From assembly GCA_902803345.1 (NCBI GenBank), contig CADCPV010000269.1:1-6543 (forward strand): a stretch of 6,543 nucleotides of DNA. The letters run 5' to 3'. Under the pieces are notes generated by a model, which saw only the letters and a program-made list of their open reading frames with translations, was not told the origin of the DNA and did not search any database. The translations under genes were made by a program, and so were the position numbers. This document shows positions 1-4,178 of the stretch, in pieces. This stretch comes from an uncultured Eubacteriales bacterium. Its GTDB lineage: Bacteria; Bacillota_A; Clostridia; Lachnospirales; Lachnospiraceae. Each line of letters begins with the position of its first letter. Within the stretch, counting starts at the first letter, position 1.

Positions 1-13
1 CGAAGATGACATA

Positions 14-60
14 TTCGTTTGAAAATACGCTTCTTTTATGATACAGTATATTCAGAATAT
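14..60 (+). promoter_or_regulatory. Weak candidate promoter with palindrome at the expected start site
   Basis: A TATGAT hexamer at 37-42 matches the sigma-A -10 consensus at five of six positions. The element 17 bp upstream, TTCGTT at 14-19, is a poor -35. The predicted transcription start, near 49, falls inside a perfect 13-base palindrome, ATATTCAGAATAT (48-60), which is where a repressor would be expected to bind. The sequence is AT-rich, so both elements could be chance. It is the only promoter-like sequence I see before the first gene, and the true promoter could lie outside the window. Confidence 0.25.
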
Positions 61-125
61 GGCATCATGTATTTCGGGCAGGAAGAATAACGGAATCACA
101 CAAACAGAGAAGGAGGGCAGGCCAT

Positions 126-1070
126 ATGAATTATGACGTTGGCGCATGCAAAAACTGCAGAAAAATTGCAGGTGTTACCAAAGACCACAAATGTCAGAAC
201 TGCGGAGCCGAAAGAGAAACCGTTCCGCTTTATACCTGGTTTCATCAGGATTGCCGCCTGGTTGAGAAGCAGGAAACCATTGACAGGATGGATGAACTGG
301 ATAATGTTCAGGTGAAGGCCTCACATATAAGCGGCGCGGAGTTAAAAGCCGGTCTGCGGGATCTGTTCATCTGCCTTGGCATTGCAGTTGCGCTGCTCCT
401 TTTCGGCCTGCTGTGCGTCAAGGGGGCAGGCGGCAATGTGAAAGGTCGAATGACCTTTATGGGGCTTCTTTTTCTGATCGCTTCCCCGGTTATGCTGATC
501 GTGGGTATCGGTCTCTTTATCAAGCGTGTCTTTTCCAGTGCCCGTGCGAAGACCCCGGACAAGGCGTTTACGCTGTTTTGGAATGCTGTATTTGAGAACA
601 AGACATTCTCTGAGAAGTACGAAACTGCCGAAATCGCGGTATCGAAAATCACACGTTCTTTGCCTGAGGCAGTCCGGCAGATTGTGGATCCGATACGGCT
701 GCAATCCTGGGTAAACAACCTGCGCAGTATGATTGCCGAAAGCAACACCGAACTGGCCGCGGCGAGCTCCAACTTCTATAAAGATGCTGTTCAGGGTGCT
801 AAGGGTGAAGACGATTCCATGACGATTGAAAACCTTTCCACCCAGCTTATTGACGAGCATAAAGCAGTCGTTTCGGCAGATCTGGTGGTTTCCCGCAAAT
901 GGATGCGCTCTTTACAAAACAGAAACAATGACACTTATACTTATAAGATGTCAGCCAATGTGCTGCATGCCGAGACTACACTCCTGAAAGCAGGCGAGTA
1001 CTGGTATGTGCCGGACTTTATGCCCGAAGCAAAAACAGCAGAACTTTTGATACGCGATTCATACAGTTAA
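126..1070 (+). CDS. Zinc-ribbon membrane protein of unknown function
   Basis: I do not recognise this 314-residue protein as a named family. Residues 8-26 carry two CxxC pairs (C8/C11 and C23/C26), the arrangement of a small zinc ribbon. A charged linker follows, then two hydrophobic segments at about 80-98 and 111-132 separated by a short Gly/Lys loop. This predicts a hairpin of two membrane helices. Both ends would then lie on the same side, probably the cytoplasm, where a zinc ribbon is normally found. The C-terminal 180 residues are soluble. They start with a helix (PDKAFTLFWNAV, from about 143) and end in LLKAGEYWYVPDF. That layout is reminiscent of NTF2-like domains, but this is only an impression. 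The start at 126 is supported by AGGAGG at 111-116, nine bases upstream. The gene has its own leader and is followed by a 141-base AT-rich gap, so it is probably monocistronic. No clear terminator follows it. Confidence 0.85.
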   Translation: MNYDVGACKNCRKIAGVTKDHKCQNCGAERETVPLYTWFHQDCRLVEKQETIDRMDELDNVQVKASHISGAELKAGLRDLFICLGIAVALLLFGLLCVKGAGGNVKGRMTFMGLLFLIASPVMLIVGIGLFIKRVFSSARAKTPDKAFTLFWNAVFENKTFSEKYETAEIAVSKITRSLPEAVRQIVDPIRLQSWVNNLRSMIAESNTELAAASSNFYKDAVQGAKGEDDSMTIENLSTQLIDEHKAVVSADLVVSRKWMRSLQNRNNDTYTYKMSANVLHAETTLLKAGEYWYVPDFMPEAKTAELLIRDSYS

Positions 1071-1132
1071 CCTCTCTTTTCTTTTTTTGAATGCTTCAAT
1101 TATGTCATAAAACCACAGTTTATTCTTTCATA

Positions 1133-1172
1133 TTTCTATTATTACAAATAAAAACGTAATAATCAATAGAAA
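1133..1172. repeat. AT-rich inverted repeat upstream of the glycosyltransferase
   Basis: ATTATTAC (1138-1145) and GTAATAAT (1156-1163) are perfect 8-base inverted copies around a 10-base spacer. An alternative register pairs TTTCTATT (1133-1140) with AATAGAAA (1165-1172) and ATTAC (1141-1145) with GTAAT (1156-1160). This makes 13 bp with a four-base bulge. There is no GC-rich stem or following T-run, so it is not an intrinsic terminator. It lies 40-79 bases before the glycosyltransferase start and overlaps a TATTAT -10-like hexamer (1137-1142) that lacks a good -35. A repressor operator is the likeliest role if it has one. The rest of 1071-1211 is AT-rich and shows no convincing promoter. Confidence 0.4.
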
Positions 1173-1211
1173 ATACCGAATTCACAGGAAACGATAAAAA
1201 GGAGAAAAGCC

Positions 1212-2429
1212 ATGCACATTGCAGTCGTATCACTTGGCGCTTTCGGTCATGTCAATCCCACCCTGTCCTTTGTGACAGAGCTTGTCAAGCGCGGCGTCCG
1301 TGTGACGTATTTTACCACGGAAGATTTCCGCCGCATCATTGAACCGACCGGCGCGGATTTTGTCCCGGTTCCGTCCTGGATGGCTTCGAATGATCCCAAT
1401 AACCAGCCGAAGGAAGAAGGCAAGAAGGAAGACAGCGGCGACAGTGTTGCCGCGATCGTGCCTTTCCTGTTCCTCAATGAAGCCGGTGCCTACATCGATA
1501 CCATTCTGGACGTACTCAGGGAGGATAAGCCCGATGCGATCCTTCATGATTTTGCGGGTATTGCAGGTACGATTGCCGCAGATCACCTGAAGATTCCGAA
1601 TATCATGCTTTATACAAGCTATCCGTCCAATGACACGTATTCTGTTGCGGAATCCTTCTCCGGCATTCCTTCGGACCATCCGCTTCGGATCGCTGCGGAC
1701 CAGATCGCGGAGGGTTACGCTGCGAAGTACGGCTGCCGCAAGATGACCGTTAAAGAGATTTTTGACGGGCAGGGCGACCTGAATCTTGTCATGGTTCAGA
1801 AACGACTGGTGCCGAATTACGAGAGTTTTGATGACAGCTTTATCTTCACCGGCGTGCAGATTGGCAGGCGCAGTGCATTCGGTTCCTGGACCGCACCACA
1901 GAACGGTAAGCCCCTGCTGTACTCCTCGCTCGGAACCGCTTTCAACAACTGGCCGGAGTATTATCCGATCCTGTTCGACGCGGTGCGCGACCTGGATATC
2001 AACGTTTTTGCGGCACTCGGCGCTGTCGATCCGGAAACCCTCCGTGACGTACCGGAAAATGTGGAACTCGGCAAAATGGTTCCGCAGCTCGATATCCTGT
2101 CGCAGGCCTCCGTATTCATTACGCATGCGGGCATGGGCGGCACAGGCGAGGCCATCTATTACGGTGTGCCGCTGATCGCAATCCCGCAGATGGATGAGCA
2201 GGCCATTACCGCACGGCAGATCGAAAAGAACGGTCTGGGTGTTGCGTTCCTCGATAAGAACGCGATTACCAGCGAGGCTCTGAAGGCGGCGATTGTCCGG
2301 CTTCTCAGGGATCCCGCCTATCGCGAAACTGCAAAGGATTTCAGCGAAGACATGCGGTCGCTTGGCGGCGCGCAGGCTTCCGCAGATGCTATCATTCATT
2401 TCCTGGAGAAAACCGGACATAGCCTGTAA
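1212..2429 (+). CDS. GT1 / MGT-family nucleotide-sugar glycosyltransferase
   Basis: This is a 405-residue GT-B fold glycosyltransferase of CAZy family GT1, closest in style to the bacterial macrolide-glycosyltransferase (MGT) group. Such enzymes move a sugar, usually from a UDP-sugar, onto a small hydrophobic acceptor in the cytoplasm. The N-terminal acceptor domain opens with a strand and the GHVNPTL motif. His13 sits where the family's catalytic base lies, and Asp113 (LHDF) is a plausible dyad partner. The C-terminal donor domain carries HAGMGGTGEA (His305 to Ala314), followed by GVPLIAIPQMDEQ, which is the family's signature for nucleotide-sugar binding. Residues 61-78 form an unusually charged Lys/Glu/Asp-rich loop in the acceptor domain. 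The length is normal for the family and no signal peptide is visible. AAAGGAG at 1198-1204, seven bases upstream, supports the start. The acceptor and donor sugar cannot be told from the sequence, and there are no natural-product genes nearby. Confidence 0.93.
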   Translation: MHIAVVSLGAFGHVNPTLSFVTELVKRGVRVTYFTTEDFRRIIEPTGADFVPVPSWMASNDPNNQPKEEGKKEDSGDSVAAIVPFLFLNEAGAYIDTILDVLREDKPDAILHDFAGIAGTIAADHLKIPNIMLYTSYPSNDTYSVAESFSGIPSDHPLRIAADQIAEGYAAKYGCRKMTVKEIFDGQGDLNLVMVQKRLVPNYESFDDSFIFTGVQIGRRSAFGSWTAPQNGKPLLYSSLGTAFNNWPEYYPILFDAVRDLDINVFAALGAVDPETLRDVPENVELGKMVPQLDILSQASVFITHAGMGGTGEAIYYGVPLIAIPQMDEQAITARQIEKNGLGVAFLDKNAITSEALKAAIVRLLRDPAYRETAKDFSEDMRSLGGAQASADAIIHFLEKTGHSL

Positions 2430-2476
2430 AAACGCTGCGGAACTGGCCGCTCCCGCCGCGAAACTGCCAAACGGAT

Positions 2477-2507
2477 GTGCCATTCGGCACTTTCCTTCGT
2501 GCCGCAT
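2477..2507. repeat. Three-armed GTGCC/GGCAC inverted repeat
   Basis: Three arms occur in a row: GTGCC (2477-2481), GGCAC (2486-2490) and GTGCC (2499-2503). The middle arm can pair with either neighbour. The first pairing gives a 5-bp hairpin with loop ATTC. The second pairs ATTCGGCAC (2482-2490) with GTGCCGCAT (2499-2507) at eight of nine positions around an 8-base loop. The two outer arms are direct repeats 22 bases apart, about two helical turns. The element overlaps the expected -35 of the lipoprotein promoter and follows the glycosyltransferase stop by 47 bases. It could be an operator or a 3'-end hairpin, and there is no T-run to make it an intrinsic terminator. Confidence 0.4.
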
Positions 2508-2519
2508 ATCATGTATAAT
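2491..2519 (+). promoter_or_regulatory. Putative promoter of the lipoprotein gene
   Basis: A perfect TATAAT -10 lies at 2514-2519. The -35 at the ideal 17-bp spacing is TTTCCT (2491-2496), only a half match to TTGACA, so the promoter may depend on an activator or be modest. The start would be near 2526, leaving a leader of about 24 bases that contains the AAAGGAGG ribosome binding site. The -35 sits in the loop of the inverted repeat at 2482-2507, so a protein bound there could block or help polymerase. Confidence 0.6.
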
Positions 2520-2549
2520 AGGTTTACACTCAAAAGGAGGAGAAGAACG

Positions 2550-3566
2550 ATGAAAAAAGTACTTTGTTTTCTGCTTGCGCTGACGCTGATTCTGGGCCTC
2601 TGCTCCTGTAAAAAAGCGATACAGCTTGCTTCGGAAGCCGTTGACAATGCGATGGACAATGGCGACAAAAAAGATGATAAGAAAGACGACAAAAAGGATG
2701 ACAAAGACGACTCCGGCAATCTGTCCGGAAATGCCGGAAAACTGAAGGAGGGCAAGTGGCCGGAATCCATTTACGGTCCTCTGGGCATCGATGAACTGAA
2801 GCCCGCAAACGGCAAGATTGTTTACACGGAATTCCTGGATGAAGGCTCCTATCAGTACGAAGTCTACCTGAAAGGCGTGACGCGTGAGGAATTCGTCGCC
2901 TGGACGGACGCGCTGTTTGCGAAGGGCTTCCGTGCGCATGACCGCGACAAGGAAAGGATCAAAAACAGTTATGATTATGATACGATGATTTATCTCCCGC
3001 AGGAGAAACAGCCGTATCGGATGCGCCTCTCCTTTACATTTGATGAAAATATGGGTTTCGAATGGTACGGCGAGGACGATAAGAACTACGATATTATCTG
3101 GGAGAAGGATGAAGACGGCGAGGAGTACGGCTACATTGAGTACAACGTCTCCATCTCCCTGAACCCGATGAATACGGAGAGTGTTTTTGAGGGCGAGCTT
3201 TCACAGTTCGGAATGAAAGCGGAAGATTTCAAGGATATCCCGAATATCCGCTCCGTCACGCTCGGAAAGGGCGATTTCTCGGACGCTGCGACCTTCCGTT
3301 TCTATCAGGACCATATGACGACCGAGGAGGAATTTGAGACGATCCGCCTGAAGCTGATTGACAAGTTTGATGCGGCAGGCTGGAGCTTCTACCATGCATT
3401 CAATACCGACGACAGCCTGACTGCCCAGGACGTGAAGGATCAGGGCCTCGGATCCTACTATGTTCATAAAGGTGACGACCTGTATCTGATGATGATCGAT
3501 CCGGACTCCGAATACGGTGAATTCGGCGGCTATTACAGCGTTTATATCCAGAAGGCGAACAGGTAA
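2550..3566 (+). CDS. Two-domain surface lipoprotein with Lys/Asp linker, function unknown
   Basis: This is a 338-residue predicted lipoprotein. The N-terminus has MKK, a hydrophobic stretch and a lipobox-like LCSC ending at Cys20, the expected lipidated residue. It would be anchored on the outer face of the membrane. Residues 39-54 are a KKDD repeat, which acts as a flexible charged tether. The rest appears to be two related halves. About 75-204 contains a GxTxEEF...W...LFAKGF core at 109-127. About 217-334 contains MTTEEEFETIRLKLIDKFDAAGW at 256-278 in the same position. Each half ends in strands rich in aromatic residues. The pattern recalls a class of uncharacterised clostridial lipoproteins (possibly the DUF6591 group, from memory). 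An earlier in-frame ATG at 2475 is rejected: AAAGGAGG at 2533-2540 is ideally placed for 2550, and the extension would swallow the promoter. It is probably co-transcribed with the small gene 128 bases downstream. Confidence 0.9.
   Translation: MKKVLCFLLALTLILGLCSCKKAIQLASEAVDNAMDNGDKKDDKKDDKKDDKDDSGNLSGNAGKLKEGKWPESIYGPLGIDELKPANGKIVYTEFLDEGSYQYEVYLKGVTREEFVAWTDALFAKGFRAHDRDKERIKNSYDYDTMIYLPQEKQPYRMRLSFTFDENMGFEWYGEDDKNYDIIWEKDEDGEEYGYIEYNVSISLNPMNTESVFEGELSQFGMKAEDFKDIPNIRSVTLGKGDFSDAATFRFYQDHMTTEEEFETIRLKLIDKFDAAGWSFYHAFNTDDSLTAQDVKDQGLGSYYVHKGDDLYLMMIDPDSEYGEFGGYYSVYIQKANR
2667..2711 (+). repeat. Coding repeat for the KKDD linker
   Basis: Three KKDD units and a final KDD (residues 40-54 of the lipoprotein) lie just after the lipidation site. 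The codons vary between units (AAA/AAG, GAT/GAC), so this is not a fresh DNA slippage tract. The protein-level pattern seems to be kept. Its likely role is a hydrophilic spacer holding the folded domains away from the membrane through the cell wall. Confidence 0.8.
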
Positions 3567-3600
3567 AAGAAGATTTTAAATTTTTAAAAAGTTTATGCAA

Positions 3601-3688
3601 CCTCCTTCTTTGTTTTTCAGTCTTTAGAGACAGAAGAGGAAAAAACAAACGGCAGCCGGGAAACACCGGCACCGAAAAATGAAGGAGG
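3601..3688 (+). promoter_or_regulatory. Structured 5' leader that can sequester the ribosome binding site
   Basis: CCTCCTTC (3601-3608) is the exact complement of the ribosome binding site GAAGGAGG (3681-3688) of the next gene. The bases right after it, TTTGTTTTT (3609-3617), pair perfectly with AAAAACAAA (3641-3649), so the 5' strand of 17 bases is continuously paired. Two small hairpins complete a junction: GTCT/AGAC with loop TTAG (3620-3631), and GCCGG/CCGGC with a 6-base loop (3655-3670). A competing fold pairs CCTCCTTCT (3601-3609) with AGAAGAGG (3632-3639), with one bulged C, which would free the ribosome binding site. This suggests a translational switch, but no known riboswitch class is recognised and the sequence alone does not prove folding. 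Confidence 0.45.
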
Positions 3689-3694
3689 CCATAA

Positions 3695-3988
3695 ATGAAA
3701 AGCTTATGTATTTATTTCTTTTACACCCTGTCCATGATTTCGATGATGAGAAGCGGAATCGATCCGAACGCACAGGCAGCTGCTCCTGCCGTATCCTATG
3801 AGCAGCAGATGGAATCAGCCGGCGCATACGGGGACTTTGGAGATATTCAGGTAATGGTCGGTGACGACTGGGTCAGCATCTACGGCGAAGATGAGAAGAG
3901 AAGTCTCAGAAAGAATGACAGCGACGACATGGATGAGGAAGTCCGCTGGGGCGGCAAGACCGTCGACTGGATCCGCATGAGCAACTGA
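3695..3988 (+). CDS. Small acidic, probably exported protein, function unknown
   Basis: I do not recognise this 97-residue protein. It starts MKS and has a short hydrophobic segment at about 4-18. An Ala-rich stretch with a plausible signal peptidase I site (AQA before Ala29) follows, so it is probably secreted or membrane-tethered. The hydrophobic core is short for a signal peptide and is interrupted by Ser and Thr, which leaves some doubt. Residues 40-90 are rich in Asp, Glu, Gly and Trp (for example GDDWVSIYGED and NDSDDMDEE), with no cysteines that would suggest a disulfide-bonded toxin or bacteriocin. The perfect GAAGGAGG ribosome binding site at 3681-3688, six bases upstream, supports it as a real gene. 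It lies 128 bases after the lipoprotein gene with no terminator between, and 35 bases before the long terminator. It is therefore the last gene of that unit. Its leader may control its translation. Confidence 0.7.
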   Translation: MKSLCIYFFYTLSMISMMRSGIDPNAQAAAPAVSYEQQMESAGAYGDFGDIQVMVGDDWVSIYGEDEKRSLRKNDSDDMDEEVRWGGKTVDWIRMSN

Positions 3989-4016
3989 TCCCGCAGACAG
4001 AAATTCGGGATACAAG

Positions 4017-4085
4017 GTGATATAAGGGGACGGGCCCACTGTACCAAAACGGTACGGCGGGCCCGTCCCCTTTATCACTTTTTTT
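4017..4085 (+). terminator. Exceptionally long intrinsic terminator
   Basis: A perfect 14-bp arm pair, 4024-4037 with 4059-4072 (AAGGGGACGGGCCC and its complement), is extended inward by GTACC/GGTAC (4041-4045 with 4051-4055) around the loop AAAAC. It is extended outward by six more pairs (4017-4022 with 4073-4078) past one bulged T. The stem totals about 27 bp. Seven T residues (4079-4085) follow directly. This is a textbook Rho-independent terminator, ending the lipoprotein/small-protein unit and insulating the phosphorylase. The stem is far longer than needed, so it may also be a dispersed palindromic repeat. Confidence 0.93.
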
Positions 4086-4086
4086 G

Positions 4087-4114
4087 TTGCTTTTCACGGC
4101 AGTTCTGCTATAAT
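4087..4114 (+). promoter_or_regulatory. Extended -10 promoter of the GH94 gene
   Basis: TGCTATAAT (4106-4114) is a perfect extended -10 with a consensus TATAAT. The -35 is TTGCTT (4087-4092) at a 16-bp spacing, matching the important TTG. Transcription would start near 4121, giving a 5' leader of about 58 bases. A short GCAG/CTGC dyad (4099-4108) lies in the spacer and may be chance. I see no convincing catabolite-repression (cre) site. Confidence 0.75.
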
Positions 4115-4178
4115 TGAGGCAAAGATTAACGTGTGTATCCGGTGCGGAGAGCGGCGGAAAAGAAGGGAGACAGTTTCT

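Noticed and set aside
1087..1099. TTGAA-TGC-TTCAA hairpin after the zinc-ribbon gene as a terminator
   Set aside because: The stem is only 5 bp and AT-rich, and the T-run lies before rather than after it. On the - strand it is followed by A residues.
2475..2549. N-terminal extension of the lipoprotein from ATG 2475
   Set aside because: It would add 25 residues ahead of a normal lipoprotein signal peptide, overlap the -10 and the ribosome binding site, and has no ribosome binding site of its own.
1230..2939. Long open frame of 569 codons on the - strand
   Set aside because: It runs antisense across the whole glycosyltransferase and into the lipoprotein gene, has no ribosome binding site of note, and its translation resembles no protein family. 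It is a by-product of codon bias on the + strand.
3571..3600. AT-rich TTTTAAATTTTTAAAAAG stretch as a promoter for the small gene
   Set aside because: No -10 with a matching -35 at a usable spacing can be placed; read-through from the lipoprotein gene is the simpler explanation.
4099..4108. GCAG-TT-CTGC dyad in the phosphorylase promoter spacer as an operator
   Set aside because: A 4-bp arm is too short to separate from chance; part of it is simply the TG of the extended -10.
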